NCBI GenBank assembly: GCA_902767915.1
Contig: CACXJE010000001.1
Location: 62,001-126,000, forward strand
DNA from: Oscillospiraceae bacterium
GTDB lineage: Bacteria > Bacillota > Clostridia > Oscillospirales > Oscillospiraceae
Direction of reading: 5' to 3'
Length of the DNA: 64,000 bases
Shown here: in pieces, positions 32,711 through 42,601 of the stretch
Layout: every line of letters starts with the position of its first letter
Position numbering within the stretch: the stretch's first letter is position 1
The notes under the pieces: model-generated
Told to the model about the DNA's origin: nothing
Seen by the model: the letters and a program-made list of their open reading frames with translations, nothing else
Databases searched by the model: none
Program-made: the position numbers and the translations under genes

Positions 32711-35700
32711 TCAGATTTCTTCAAGCGCGTCTGTCGCAAAGAAATACAGGAGCTTCCGGGTGACAGGCAGGCCGTAGATCCGCTCCAGAGCAAGGCCATA
32801 GGCCTCCAGCTGGGGGCGATATTGCTTTGCCCGCTCCCCTTCTTCCCCGGGCTTGATCCGGTCGGTCTTGAAGTCGATGACGGTGATGGCGCCGTCTTTG
32901 ATCAAGAAGCAGTCGGTGACGCCCTGGAGCATCAGCTGCTCTCCCTGGGCTGCAGGCGCATAGGGCTCCGCAGGTGTAAGGATGGAGAATTTCACTTCCC
33001 GGAAAACCTGCTCCGCCTGGCGGATCAGGCTGCCCAGCTCTCCCTCGAATACCCGGAACAGCTTCTCCGGGGAAACGGCCTTTGCCTGCTTTTCGGTCAG
33101 GAAGCAGGCTTCCACCATGCGGTCAAGCTGTTCCCGGATCTGCTCCAGAGAAGCCGTGCGGGAAAAATCCAGGTACTGCATGGCCTGGTGGACTGCGGTT
33201 CCCCGCTCGGCAGGGGTCAGGCTCCGATCCTCCCGCAGCAGCGCGGGTTCCCGGAGTCTGGCCCGGCGACGGAGCGTTTGAACGCCGTCATCCGCTTCCT
33301 CATCCAGATTCCTGCCCTTGAGCTGGGTGGCGGTCAGCTTAGAAGGCGTATCCACCGCCCCCGGGTAGGGATAAACATAGCGGAGATATTCCGTGGCCTT
33401 CACCGGGTCCGGAGCCTCCGTCACCGCCGACCCGGTCTTCGGGACTGCGGGCTGCTCTGCTTGTTCCGCCTGCAGATCGTGATACTCGATCCGCCAGGGG
33501 ATCTCCGAAACAAAGGTCTCCTCCGGTTTGCCGCCCACCGCATGGAGGGCGCCGGCCTCGGTCCGCAGCAGGGCTGCCAGCAAAACCCAGTCTCCCAGAC
33601 AGCCGGCCTGGGCCGACAGGGCCGGTACGGTCTCCGGCGTCAGCCGTTCCGCCAGGTTCCGCAGCTTGGTAGTTGTGGCGGCGGAGCAGTAGGTCATAAT
33701 CAGCATATCCCGGGGCCGAGTCATGGCAACATACAGCACCCGAAGCTCCTCGGAAAGGTTTTCCGCCTTGGTCTGCCGGCTGATGGCCGTCCGGGCAATG
33801 GAGGGGAACATACAGTTGGAGGCGGCGTCATAGACGCTGCAGCCCGCCCCCAGCCGGCTGTGGAACTGGACCTTTTGCTTGAGATCGTCGGTGTTGAAAT
33901 TCTTGGAAAGATCGCTGAGAATCACCACCGGGAACTCCAGACCCTTGGACTTGTGGATGCTCATCACCGTGACAGCGTTGGTTTTGGCCGTCTCTCCGGA
34001 CACGCCTCCCTGCTGCTTCAGGGTTTCCACGTAGTACAGGAACTGGTGGAGGCTCTTTTTGCCTCCCTCGGCAAAGCCGGCGGCCAGCTCATCGAAGACC
34101 CGCAGGTTCCGCAGTCTGGGCGCCCCGTTCTCCATGGCCCCGTAGACGGATTCCAGGTCGGTTTTCTGCCGGATCCGCTCCATCAGGCTGTGGAGCGGCA
34201 GCTCCCGGGACAGCTCCCGCAGCTCACAGATGGTCTCCAGGGCCCGTTTCAGATTGGCAGAGGCCTCCGGGGCCTGCGTCAATGCGTCATAGAGGTCCAG
34301 CTTCAGCTTCCCTGCCCGGGCCAGGGCCAGCTCCGTCCCGCTGACCCCGAACAGGGGACTCAGCAAAGCTCCTGCCAGGGGAATATCCCGATGCACGTTG
34401 TCAAGGACCTTCAACAGATTGAGCAAGGACTCCACCTCAGAGGTTTCGAGGATGCTCTCGCCGCTGTCGCTGGCGGCAGGGATCCCCTGGTCCCGCAAAG
34501 CGTCCAGATAATACCCGGCAGCGTTCCGGGGAGACCGGAGCAGGATCACGATGTCTCCCGGCTCCACGGGACGGGTCCCGTTTTGCGTGCGGACCGGGGT
34601 TTTCTCCGTCAGCAGGCGGCGGACCCGCCGGGCCACATACCGGGCCTCGGCCTTGGTCTTTTCCGGGGTTTCCGCCTCCTCGTCGGACCCATCGGCCTTG
34701 GTGGAAAGGCAATGGAGCTCCACCTGGGTCTGGGGCAGGGGCTGCTTGGGCTGGCCCGGCTGCAGCGCCTCGGCGGGACCGTAGGTCAGATCTCCCACCC
34801 GGGGAGACATACAGCGGGAAAACACCGCGTTGACCGCATCCAGTATTGCCTCGCCGGACCGGAAATTCTGAGACAGCAGGATCCGCTGCCGGTCCTCGGG
34901 TCCGACTTCGACGGCGTCGGGATAGGCGTTGTATTTGCGGATAAAGATCGTGGGATCCGCCAGGCGGAAGCGGTAGATGGACTGCTTCACGTCCCCCACC
35001 ATGAACCGGTTTTTTCCCTCCCGGGAAACCGCCCGGAACAGGCTGTCCTGCACCTGATTGGTATCCTGATATTCGTCCACCAGGATCTCCCGGAAGCGCT
35101 GGGACACCAGCTTCGCCGTCGGGGTGGGGGTCAGCCCGTCGGGCTCCAGCAGCAGGCGGACCGCCTCATGCTCCAGATCGTTGAAATCCAGGGCGTGAAG
35201 CCGATGCTTTTCCGCTGCGTATCGCTCTGTAAAGGCCTCGATCAGGGAGAACAGGCCCCGCAGGGCGTTGCTTGTGAGCCGCAGATCAGAAAGCATCTGG
35301 GCGGAATCCCCATAAAAGACCTCGAACCAGGCCTTGATCCTGTCGGTGACAGAGTCCCGGATCCGCTTCACGGTTTTCTGCCGGTCCGGGTCCTCGCAGT
35401 TGGTGATGCTGCCCAGCTTCCCGAAGAGCTTGGGTTCCCCGGCGGCCGCTCGGATCTCATCCCAGGTCCGGAGGCTCTGCAGCCGGTCCAGAAGCGCCAG
35501 GTTCTCTTCAAAGGTTGGCTGATATTTCACCAGGGCCGGGGTGTCCTCGATGATCCGCAGGGCGCAGGCCAGGATCGGCTTCTGGTCCTCCAGCATTTGC
35601 CGGAAGCCGCGGATCAGCTCCTGCCCCCAGACCGTATCCTCCGCGGAAAGCTCCGGGGCCAGCTCCAGCATCCGGCCGCAGTCCCTCAGCCATTGGTCGG

Positions 35701-36271
35701 GAAACAGCCTGCATTGGGCGGTTTTATAGGCGTCCAGCAATAGGCCCTGTACGTGATTGTCGTCCCGGCCGGCCCCCAGACCGTCCACCAGGGATTGCAG
35801 CTCCGGATCCTCGGCCAGGGTTTCGTAGCGCTCGCTGAGCAGCTCGTCTGCCAGCTCCTCCCGGATCGCCATGGCCTCCGTCTCCTCCAGCATCCGGAAA
35901 TCCGCCGGGATGTTCAGCTCATAGGCAAACTCCCGCAGAAGATTGGCGCAGAAGGAATGGATGGTGGAAATCTGCGTCAGATAGAGCCGGCTCTGCTGCC
36001 GCTGCAAATGGGTATTCTCCGGATCCAGAGCCAGGCGCTCGGTCAGCTCCCTGGCGATGCGGGTCCGCAGCTCCGCAGCAGCCTTGGTGGTAAAGGTGAT
36101 AATCAAAAACTCGTTGAGATTGCAGGGCTCGTCCCGGTTCAGGATCCGCTCCATCAGCCGCTCCACAATGACCTTGGTCTTTCCGGAGCCGGCGGCGGCG
36201 GATACCAGGATGGGACCGCCCGGACGCTCCACAGCCAGTTTTTGGGCCGCGGTCAGCTTATCATCAGCCAT
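32711..36271 (-). CDS. addA: ATP-dependent helicase/nuclease subunit A (AddA)
   Basis: 1186-residue UvrD-type helicase with a C-terminal RecB-like nuclease; with AddB it resects double-strand ends for recombination. Walker A SAAAGSGKTKVIVERL (about residues 25-40), motif II LVDEYQDTNQVQ (about 395-406), motif III GDVKQSIYRFR (about 427-437) and a VMSIHKSKGLEFPVV motif (about 770-784) are present. The nuclease motif appears as GVTDCFLI and VIDFKTDRI (about 1125-1145). The ATG at 36271 overlaps addB by eight bases and sits nine bases after AGGAGG; an ATG nine bases earlier lies on that site. Confidence 0.96.
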   Translation of the reverse strand: MADDKLTAAQKLAVERPGGPILVSAAAGSGKTKVIVERLMERILNRDEPCNLNEFLIITFTTKAAAELRTRIARELTERLALDPENTHLQRQQSRLYLTQISTIHSFCANLLREFAYELNIPADFRMLEETEAMAIREELADELLSERYETLAEDPELQSLVDGLGAGRDDNHVQGLLLDAYKTAQCRLFPDQWLRDCGRMLELAPELSAEDTVWGQELIRGFRQMLEDQKPILACALRIIEDTPALVKYQPTFEENLALLDRLQSLRTWDEIRAAAGEPKLFGKLGSITNCEDPDRQKTVKRIRDSVTDRIKAWFEVFYGDSAQMLSDLRLTSNALRGLFSLIEAFTERYAAEKHRLHALDFNDLEHEAVRLLLEPDGLTPTPTAKLVSQRFREILVDEYQDTNQVQDSLFRAVSREGKNRFMVGDVKQSIYRFRLADPTIFIRKYNAYPDAVEVGPEDRQRILLSQNFRSGEAILDAVNAVFSRCMSPRVGDLTYGPAEALQPGQPKQPLPQTQVELHCLSTKADGSDEEAETPEKTKAEARYVARRVRRLLTEKTPVRTQNGTRPVEPGDIVILLRSPRNAAGYYLDALRDQGIPAASDSGESILETSEVESLLNLLKVLDNVHRDIPLAGALLSPLFGVSGTELALARAGKLKLDLYDALTQAPEASANLKRALETICELRELSRELPLHSLMERIRQKTDLESVYGAMENGAPRLRNLRVFDELAAGFAEGGKKSLHQFLYYVETLKQQGGVSGETAKTNAVTVMSIHKSKGLEFPVVILSDLSKNFNTDDLKQKVQFHSRLGAGCSVYDAASNCMFPSIARTAISRQTKAENLSEELRVLYVAMTRPRDMLIMTYCSAATTTKLRNLAERLTPETVPALSAQAGCLGDWVLLAALLRTEAGALHAVGGKPEETFVSEIPWRIEYHDLQAEQAEQPAVPKTGSAVTEAPDPVKATEYLRYVYPYPGAVDTPSKLTATQLKGRNLDEEADDGVQTLRRRARLREPALLREDRSLTPAERGTAVHQAMQYLDFSRTASLEQIREQLDRMVEACFLTEKQAKAVSPEKLFRVFEGELGSLIRQAEQVFREVKFSILTPAEPYAPAAQGEQLMLQGVTDCFLIKDGAITVIDFKTDRIKPGEEGERAKQYRPQLEAYGLALERIYGLPVTRKLLYFFATDALEEI

Positions 36272-39200
36272 TGTCTCCATCCTCCTTTTCCAGAGCCTCC
36301 CAGAAGGCTTCCCGGGACACTCGCTTTCTCCGGCGCAGGCTGATCTCGCCGCTGTCGATGTGGCAGACCTCCCGGTATTCGCACCACTTGCAGGCGTTGT
36401 GGGCCTCGTTGCGCCAGAAGGGGTTGGGCTCGATCCGGCCCTGCCAGATCTCGTCCGCCAGACGGCCCAGCACCCGGTTCACATGCCGCTCCATCTGCCG
36501 GAGCCGCTCCGCGTCCGCCAGGTCGCCGGTGCGGGCCTTGTCTTTCTTTACGTAGTGATAGGGCAGGAACACGGGGGTCACGGTTTCCGGCTCCATGGCC
36601 CGGAGGATCTCCTCGTCCTCCAGCAGCAGGCCCTTCCGCTTGAGGGTCTTCCGGTGGACCTTCTCCGCCTCCTCCGGGTCGGGACGGCCCTTGAGGGACT
36701 GGACGTCATATTTCGCCGGCAGATACAGCACTCCCGCCGGCTCCAGGGGCCGGCCGTAGAACCGCTCCGCCTCCCGGGTCAGGGCAAAGAGATAGATCAG
36801 CATCTGCAGCCCAAGGCCCTCCAATATTTCGGTATAATCAAAATCCTTTTGCCCGGTCTTGTAGTCTACCACCCGCAGATAGGTCTTACCGGCGGCTGTG
36901 GTATACAGGTCCACCCGGTCCACAAAGCCTCGAAGGCTCCCGGCGGCCAGGTCTCCCGTGACCGGGATCGCTGTGGAATCCTTGAAGGCAAGCTCGAAGG
37001 AGACCGGCACGAACTCCGACTGCCGCATTTCCGCATAGAGGTCCCGGACGATCTGCCGCACCTCCCGGAAGTTTCTGCGAAACAGGTATGCCCCCCGCTC
37101 GGAATAGGCCTCCAGGTCGTTGAGCTGCTTCTTGACGAAGGCTTCGCAGCTCTCCTCCGCCAGCTCCAGGGTCCGCTCCAGGCTCACCGCCCGGAAGCCT
37201 CCCTCCTGCTGGACGGTGCGGACCGTGGATTCCAGGACAAAATGCACGAACACGCCAAACAGGGAGGCGTCCACCCGGGCCTCCTTCTGCTCCCGGACCG
37301 ACAGGCCGTAGCGGAGATAATAGGCATATTTACAGGAGGCAAACTTCTCCACCCTGGAGGCGTCCAGGCCCAGGTGCTCGCCGTAGAGGGCGCGGACCGC
37401 GTTCCTGTCCAGGGTGCCGGGGCTGTAGGCTGCCCGGGTCAGCAGCGCTGAAACCGGCGCGGCCTGCTCCGGCAGCTGAGAAACCGCCTTGTCTCTGGCG
37501 GCCTCCGGCAGATTTGCCAGCAGGGCCGTCAATTGCCGTTCGGTGGCCGGCAGCGGCGTGGTCGGCACCGGCCTGCGCCGGGGAAACAGCTCCGCGATCC
37601 GGGTAAACAGATAGCTGGGGTTCTCCCCGCCGCAGCCCAAAAACAGGGTCTCCTCTGGAGCGGTCAGAACCGTATAGGCCGTGAGCAGCTCCCGGTCCAT
37701 CCGCTCGCTGTCCTCCGGGGCCACCTGCAGGCCCGCAACGCTCATCATCCGCCGCTCGGCGTCGGAGATGAGTCCCGCCGAGGTCTCATAGGCCGGCAGG
37801 TATCCGTCTTCGGCTCCCAACAGCAGCAGATGCCGGACCCGGACGTTCCGCATGGCGGAAAGCTGGCCCACCCGGACCCGATCCAGGGTGCTGGGCACTG
37901 TGCCCACGGTATTCTGGGTCAGAGCCGCCCGGAACAGCCGGTAGAAGTCCTCCGGCGTGCGGACGGTTTTTCCCAGAACGCCGTAGATCTGCTCCATGGT
38001 GCCCAGCAGGATCGCATAAAGCTGGGAAAGGGCCTGGGCCTGCTGCAGCTGCAGCGCCGCCTCCAGGGCCTCGGTCTTCTCGGTCAGCTGCCGGTTAAGC
38101 TCCACAGCCTTGAGAAAGGCGTCCAGTGCGTCCACCTGGTCTGCCGTGTTTTTTGCCTCGCTCAGGCCCCGTTTCAGGACGGAAATCGGGCCGATGGCCC
38201 GCTCTCTCGCCAGATTCAGCGGCGCCAGAAGCTGCTGCAGCGCCTCGGGGTCGGTGTGGTCGTCCTTCTGGAAGCCCGCAGGATGCCGGTCAAAGGGGGC
38301 CTCCCACCGGCTGCCCTTGAGCCGCCAGACAAAGCCGTAATTTTCCAGCCGGTCCGCCTGGTCCGGATCCACCGGAGCGTAACCGGATTTCAGATATTCC
38401 GAAAGGCTCCGGGCATCCATGCCGCAGGCCGCAGCCTCCAGCGCGTAGAGCACGCAGCGGATCACCGGCTGGCTCAGAATCTCGCTGGCGCCGGAATAAT
38501 AGGCGGGGATCCGGCTGCGATCCAGCAGGTTTTCCAGGATCGGGCGGTACCGGCCCGGGTCTGTATAGGCAATGGCCACGTCCCGATACCGGGCCCCGGA
38601 CAGCAGCAGCATCTGGAGCCGGGCCAGCATGGCGTCGCATTCCTCCCCGACAGACCGGCCATGGCAGAGCTGGATTCGTTGGGTCTCCCCCTCCCAGGCG
38701 GTCAGCGCGGGGGAGAAGATCCGGCGGGACAGATGCCCCAGCTCCGTTTCCTCCTCCGGGCCCAGCAGCGGAGACGGGCGGAACAGCACCTGCTGCCGTC
38801 GGGCGCACTCCCGCAGGGCTGCGGCGGTCTTCCTGGGCACGGAAAACACGGTCTGGCCGGCATCCAGCCGGTCACAGGTCAGATAGACCGTCATCCGGTC
38901 CGCCTTTTGCATGAGTGCCTCCAGAACCTCCAGCTCCTGATTGGTGAAGTCCGTGAAGCCCTCCACCACGATATGCGCCATGCGGCCGTAATCGCTGTCA
39001 TAGATGGCGTCCCGCAGCCGGTCCAGCCGGGTGGAGGCGTCCTGCAGGGCCCCGGCGCAGACCGCGTCAAAGCTCTCCAGGATCAGGCAGAGCTCCTCTA
39101 ATTTTTCTGACAGGGGCTGGCTCAGCCGTTCCTTGGCCCTGCGCACATCCTCAGCTCGAAGACCGTAGCCGTGAAACTCGTCCACCACCTGCAAAAGCTG

Positions 39201-39554
39201 CTGGAGAAACTCCGGCTTTGTCACATGGCGGCCATAGAGCTTCAGCCTGGGCCGCAGCTGCTCCAAAGCCCCGGCCATGGCGATAAGCCTGCCGCTTTTG
39301 TCCATGGTGGAGATCGCCGCGCCGCCCACCTGGGAGAATACCCGGGTGGCCATTCTGGTGAAGCTCAAAACCTCGGCATGGCGGCTGATCGTGTCGCCGC
39401 CGGCCCTGCACAGGGCCATCTCCGCGTCAAAGGAGTTCTGTTCGGGCACGATCAGGATCCGTTTGTGGGGATCGGAGGCTGCGCCGTCACAGATCTCCCG
39501 GATCGCCGCGTCGGCGTTCCGCTTCCAGTCCCGGCTGTATTGCAGATACAGCAT
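36264..39554 (-). CDS. addB: ATP-dependent nuclease subunit B (AddB)
   Basis: 1096-residue partner of AddA, carrying the second nuclease domain and an iron-sulfur cluster. IVPEQNSFDAEMAL (about residues 35-48) is the conserved AddB N-terminal strand. The nuclease core has VDRVDLYTT and VVDYKTGQKDF (about 875-905). The Fe-S cysteines are FASCKYAYYLRYG (about 744) and CKWCEYREVC (about 1058-1067). The N-terminus MLYLQYSRDWKRNA replaces the GxxGSGKT phosphate-binding loop of B. subtilis AddB, a loss also seen in streptococcal RexB. The ATG at 39554 follows GGGGTGA. An extended -10 promoter (TGGTACAAT near 39583-39592) lies upstream. Confidence 0.94.
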   Translation of the reverse strand: MLYLQYSRDWKRNADAAIREICDGAASDPHKRILIVPEQNSFDAEMALCRAGGDTISRHAEVLSFTRMATRVFSQVGGAAISTMDKSGRLIAMAGALEQLRPRLKLYGRHVTKPEFLQQLLQVVDEFHGYGLRAEDVRRAKERLSQPLSEKLEELCLILESFDAVCAGALQDASTRLDRLRDAIYDSDYGRMAHIVVEGFTDFTNQELEVLEALMQKADRMTVYLTCDRLDAGQTVFSVPRKTAAALRECARRQQVLFRPSPLLGPEEETELGHLSRRIFSPALTAWEGETQRIQLCHGRSVGEECDAMLARLQMLLLSGARYRDVAIAYTDPGRYRPILENLLDRSRIPAYYSGASEILSQPVIRCVLYALEAAACGMDARSLSEYLKSGYAPVDPDQADRLENYGFVWRLKGSRWEAPFDRHPAGFQKDDHTDPEALQQLLAPLNLARERAIGPISVLKRGLSEAKNTADQVDALDAFLKAVELNRQLTEKTEALEAALQLQQAQALSQLYAILLGTMEQIYGVLGKTVRTPEDFYRLFRAALTQNTVGTVPSTLDRVRVGQLSAMRNVRVRHLLLLGAEDGYLPAYETSAGLISDAERRMMSVAGLQVAPEDSERMDRELLTAYTVLTAPEETLFLGCGGENPSYLFTRIAELFPRRRPVPTTPLPATERQLTALLANLPEAARDKAVSQLPEQAAPVSALLTRAAYSPGTLDRNAVRALYGEHLGLDASRVEKFASCKYAYYLRYGLSVREQKEARVDASLFGVFVHFVLESTVRTVQQEGGFRAVSLERTLELAEESCEAFVKKQLNDLEAYSERGAYLFRRNFREVRQIVRDLYAEMRQSEFVPVSFELAFKDSTAIPVTGDLAAGSLRGFVDRVDLYTTAAGKTYLRVVDYKTGQKDFDYTEILEGLGLQMLIYLFALTREAERFYGRPLEPAGVLYLPAKYDVQSLKGRPDPEEAEKVHRKTLKRKGLLLEDEEILRAMEPETVTPVFLPYHYVKKDKARTGDLADAERLRQMERHVNRVLGRLADEIWQGRIEPNPFWRNEAHNACKWCEYREVCHIDSGEISLRRRKRVSREAFWEALEKEDGDNG

Positions 39555-39646
39555 CAAATCACCCCGATTTCTTTCTGATTGCACCCATTGTACCATAACC
39601 CGAGGGACAAATACAGGACATTTTCAAATTTATTTTTTCACCGCCC

Positions 39647-39676
39647 TTGCCAAGCCCCGGTGTTTTACGGTATAAT
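39647..39676 (+). promoter_or_regulatory. Promoter of the flavoprotein gene pair
   Basis: TTGCCA (39647-39652), 18-base spacer, TATAAT (39671-39676). Leader about 55 nt. Confidence 0.72.
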
Positions 39677-39737
39677 AGCAAAAAAGAGGAGTTGCAGCCG
39701 GGGCGGGTTCGGATCCCGCCGGATCGGAGGATCGGAT

Positions 39738-40952
39738 ATGAAAATTGCCATCATCGGAGCGGGGGCCTCCGGCATGGCCGCGGCAATTACCGCCGCGGCC
39801 TCCGGGACCCATGAGATACTGTTGTTCGAGCGTCAGGCCAGGGTCGGCAAAAAGCTGCTGGCCACCGGCAACGGGCGCTGCAATCTGACCAACCGGCAGG
39901 CAGCCGTTTCCCACTATCACGGGACGGACCCGTCGTTCATTCTGCCTGCGCTGCAGGCCTTTCCGGTGGAATCCACCCTGGATTTCTTCTCCGCCCTGGG
40001 CCTGTACACGGTGACCGAGCCCGGCGGACGGGTCTATCCCTACTCCGACCAGGCCAACAGCGTGGTGGACGTGCTGCGGTTCGGGCTGGAGCGAAAGAAT
40101 ATCACCCTCCTTGCCGGCACGGAGATCACCGGCGTCAAGCATGACGCGGAGGGCTTTTTACTCCGGGCGGGCAGCGAAAGCTACCGGGCCGACAGACTGA
40201 TCGTAGCCTGCGGCGGCGCTGCCGGCACCAAGCTGGGCGGCGGCCTTTCCGGCTACCAGCTGCTGCGGAGTCTGGGCCACCACTGCACCAAGCTCTATCC
40301 CTCCCTGGTGCAGCTGAAAACCGACACGGAGCAGGTCCGGGGTCTCAAGGGGGTCCGGGCCAACGCCAGACTTCGGCTGCTGCTGAACGGCAGTCTGCTG
40401 GCCGTCGCAGGCGGTGAGGTGCAGTTCACCGAGTACGGCATTTCGGGCCCGGCGGTCTTTGATCTGTCCCGGGCCGCTTCCACCGCCGAGGGCACAGAGC
40501 TGCATCTGGATCTGCTGCCGGATATGCGGAGTGAGGAGCTGCTTTCCACCCTCTGCATCCGGATCTCCCGCTATCCCAACATGCTGTGCGAGGATCTGCT
40601 GACCGGCATCCTCCACAACCGTCTGGGCCGGATGCTGCTGAAATCCGTGGGAGTCCCCCTGTCCAATCCCCTGACCTCTCTGAACTGGAAGCAGCTCACC
40701 GACGCGGTGGAAGCCTGCCACGACTTCCGGCTGCGGGTTTTGGGCAACATGGGCATGGAGCACGCCCAGGTGACCGCCGGCGGCATTTGCACCCAGGAGT
40801 TCTGCGCCGAGACCCTGGAAAGCCGGATCGTGCCCGGCCTCTATGCCTGCGGCGAGGTGCTGGACGTGGACGGCGACTGCGGCGGCTACAATCTGCAATG
40901 GGCCTGGTCCTCCGGACTTCTGGCCGGAAAACTGAGGCAAGCATCATGCTGA
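39738..40952 (+). CDS. HI0933/BaiN-family flavoprotein
   Basis: 404-residue FAD/NAD(P)-binding oxidoreductase. It opens with the dinucleotide-binding fold IIGAGASGMAAAITAA and has the family motifs GKKLLATGNGRCNLTN (about residues 38-53), PGGRVYPYSDQANSVVD (about 96-112), the GGAAGTKLGGGLSGY turn (about 160-174) and the C-terminal FAD motif YACGEVLDVDGDCGGYNLQWAW (split: CGEVLDVDG, GGYNLQWA). Members include BaiN, a bile-acid pathway reductase of clostridia, but this broad family is mostly uncharacterised, so no substrate is assigned. The ATG at 39738 follows GGAGG. The next gene overlaps by seven bases. Confidence 0.88.
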   Translation: MKIAIIGAGASGMAAAITAAASGTHEILLFERQARVGKKLLATGNGRCNLTNRQAAVSHYHGTDPSFILPALQAFPVESTLDFFSALGLYTVTEPGGRVYPYSDQANSVVDVLRFGLERKNITLLAGTEITGVKHDAEGFLLRAGSESYRADRLIVACGGAAGTKLGGGLSGYQLLRSLGHHCTKLYPSLVQLKTDTEQVRGLKGVRANARLRLLLNGSLLAVAGGEVQFTEYGISGPAVFDLSRAASTAEGTELHLDLLPDMRSEELLSTLCIRISRYPNMLCEDLLTGILHNRLGRMLLKSVGVPLSNPLTSLNWKQLTDAVEACHDFRLRVLGNMGMEHAQVTAGGICTQEFCAETLESRIVPGLYACGEVLDVDGDCGGYNLQWAWSSGLLAGKLRQASC

Positions 40953-42547
40953 CAATTCGAGATCTGGTCCTGCCGATCCGGCACGACCCTTCCATGCTCT
41001 ACTATCTGGCCGCCAACGCCCTGCGGATCCCCGCCTCCGAGATCACGGATCTGCAGATCCGCAAAAGATCCATTGACGCCAGAAAAAAGAACCAAATTCA
41101 ATACGTCTATACCGTGGACGTTTCCACCCGTCACAGCGAAAACCGGGTCCTCAAGCAGTGCAGGAACTCCAAGGTGAGCCTGTCCCGGCCAACGGTCTAC
41201 CGGGTGCCGAAGCCAGCCTCTCCGCCGGAGCACCGGCCTGTGGTGGTGGGCTTCGGCCCCGCGGGCATGTTCGCCGCCCTGGCCCTGGCTCTGGCGGGTC
41301 TGCGGCCCGTTGTGATCGAACGGGGGCAGGACGCCCGGCGCCGCCACGAGGCGGTACAGCGGTTCTGGCAGACCGGGACCCTGAACCCGGAATCCAACGT
41401 CCAGTTCGGCGAGGGCGGGGCGGGAACCTTCTCGGACGGGAAGCTCAACACCGGCACAAAAAACGAGCGGATGGGCTGGATTCTGCGGCAGATGGTCCAG
41501 GCCGGGGCGGACGAAAGCATACGCTACGACGCCAAGCCCCACGTGGGCACCGACGTGCTGCTGCAGGTGGTGCAGAATCTTCGCAAAAGGATTTGCGACT
41601 TGGGTGGCGAGGTGCGGTTTGAGACCAAGCTCGTCGGGCTCCACACGGAAAACGGAAGGCTCTGCGGCGCAAGCCTTTGCAGCGGCGGTGAAACCACCCT
41701 TCTGCCCTGTGACCGGCTGATTCTGGCCCCTGGCCACAGCGCCCGGGACACCTTTGAGATGCTGCTCTCCGCCGGGTTGACCCTGGAGCCCAAGCCCTTC
41801 TCCATGGGGGTACGGATCGAGCATCCCCAAAGTGCCGTGGACTTGGCCCAATACGGCCAAAGCCGGACGGAGCAGGGCCTGCCTCCCGCGGATTACAAGC
41901 TCAACGTCCACCTGCCGGACGGAACCTCCGCCTACACCTTCTGCATGTGCCCCGGGGGGTACGTGGTGGCAGCGGCCTCTGAGGAGAGTCGGGTGGTGAC
42001 CAACGGCATGAGTGATTTTGCCCGGGACGGGGAGAACGCCAACGCCGCTTTGCTGGTGACCTTGAGCCCGGAGGATTTTCCGGATCCCTCCCCCCTGGGG
42101 GGCATGTACTGGCAGCGGCAGATCGAGGAAGCGGCCTTCCGGGCCGGCGGCTCTGATTACCGGGCTCCCGCCCAGCTGGTGGGAGACTTCCTGCGAGGCG
42201 TTCCCAGCACAGCACTGGGACAGGTCCAGCCCACCTATCGGCCCGGTGTGACCCTCTGTGACCTGCATCGGGTTTTGCCCCAACGAATCACCCGGGTTTT
42301 GGAGCAGGCGATTCCGGCCCTGGGAGCCCAGATGGCGGGCTACGACAGCCCGGAGGCGGTGATGACCGCCCCCGAGACCCGCAGCTCCTCGCCGGTCCGG
42401 ATCCTCCGGGGCGCGGATCTCCAGTCCGTCTCTCTGCCGGGGATCTACCCCTGCGGCGAGGGCGCCGGCTACGCCGGCGGCATCATGTCCGCGGCGGTGG
42501 ACGGTCTGCTCTGCGCCGAGGCTCTGATCCGGGATTTGAATTGTTGA
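40946..42547 (+). CDS. FAD-dependent dehydrogenase (COG2509-type)
   Basis: 533-residue uncharacterised FAD-dependent dehydrogenase. The N-terminal 85 residues form a small domain (MLTIRDLVLPIRHD, then ALRIPASEITDLQIRKRSID) typical of this family. The FAD fold follows: PVVVGFGPAGMFAALALA (about 93-110), ERGQDARRRHEAV and the family marker NVQFGEGGAGTFSDGKLNTG (about 150-169), and YPCGEGAGYAGGIMSAA near 500-516. It probably acts on an organic substrate or thiol but nothing specific can be read. Overlap of start and upstream stop (ATGCTGA) indicates translational coupling with the BaiN-like gene. Confidence 0.88.
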   Translation: MLTIRDLVLPIRHDPSMLYYLAANALRIPASEITDLQIRKRSIDARKKNQIQYVYTVDVSTRHSENRVLKQCRNSKVSLSRPTVYRVPKPASPPEHRPVVVGFGPAGMFAALALALAGLRPVVIERGQDARRRHEAVQRFWQTGTLNPESNVQFGEGGAGTFSDGKLNTGTKNERMGWILRQMVQAGADESIRYDAKPHVGTDVLLQVVQNLRKRICDLGGEVRFETKLVGLHTENGRLCGASLCSGGETTLLPCDRLILAPGHSARDTFEMLLSAGLTLEPKPFSMGVRIEHPQSAVDLAQYGQSRTEQGLPPADYKLNVHLPDGTSAYTFCMCPGGYVVAAASEESRVVTNGMSDFARDGENANAALLVTLSPEDFPDPSPLGGMYWQRQIEEAAFRAGGSDYRAPAQLVGDFLRGVPSTALGQVQPTYRPGVTLCDLHRVLPQRITRVLEQAIPALGAQMAGYDSPEAVMTAPETRSSSPVRILRGADLQSVSLPGIYPCGEGAGYAGGIMSAAVDGLLCAEALIRDLNC

Positions 42548-42553
42548 AGGCAG

Positions 42554-42592
42554 AAAAAGGCGTGCTGCAAGCAGTTTGCAGCACGCCTTTTT
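42554..42592 (+). terminator. Bidirectional terminator
   Basis: AAAAAGGCGTGCTGCAA and TTGCAGCACGCCTTTTT pair perfectly around a short loop, with A and T runs on both sides. It separates the converging flavoprotein genes and the small membrane protein gene. Confidence 0.93.
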
Positions 42593-42601
42593 GATGCAGC
42601 G

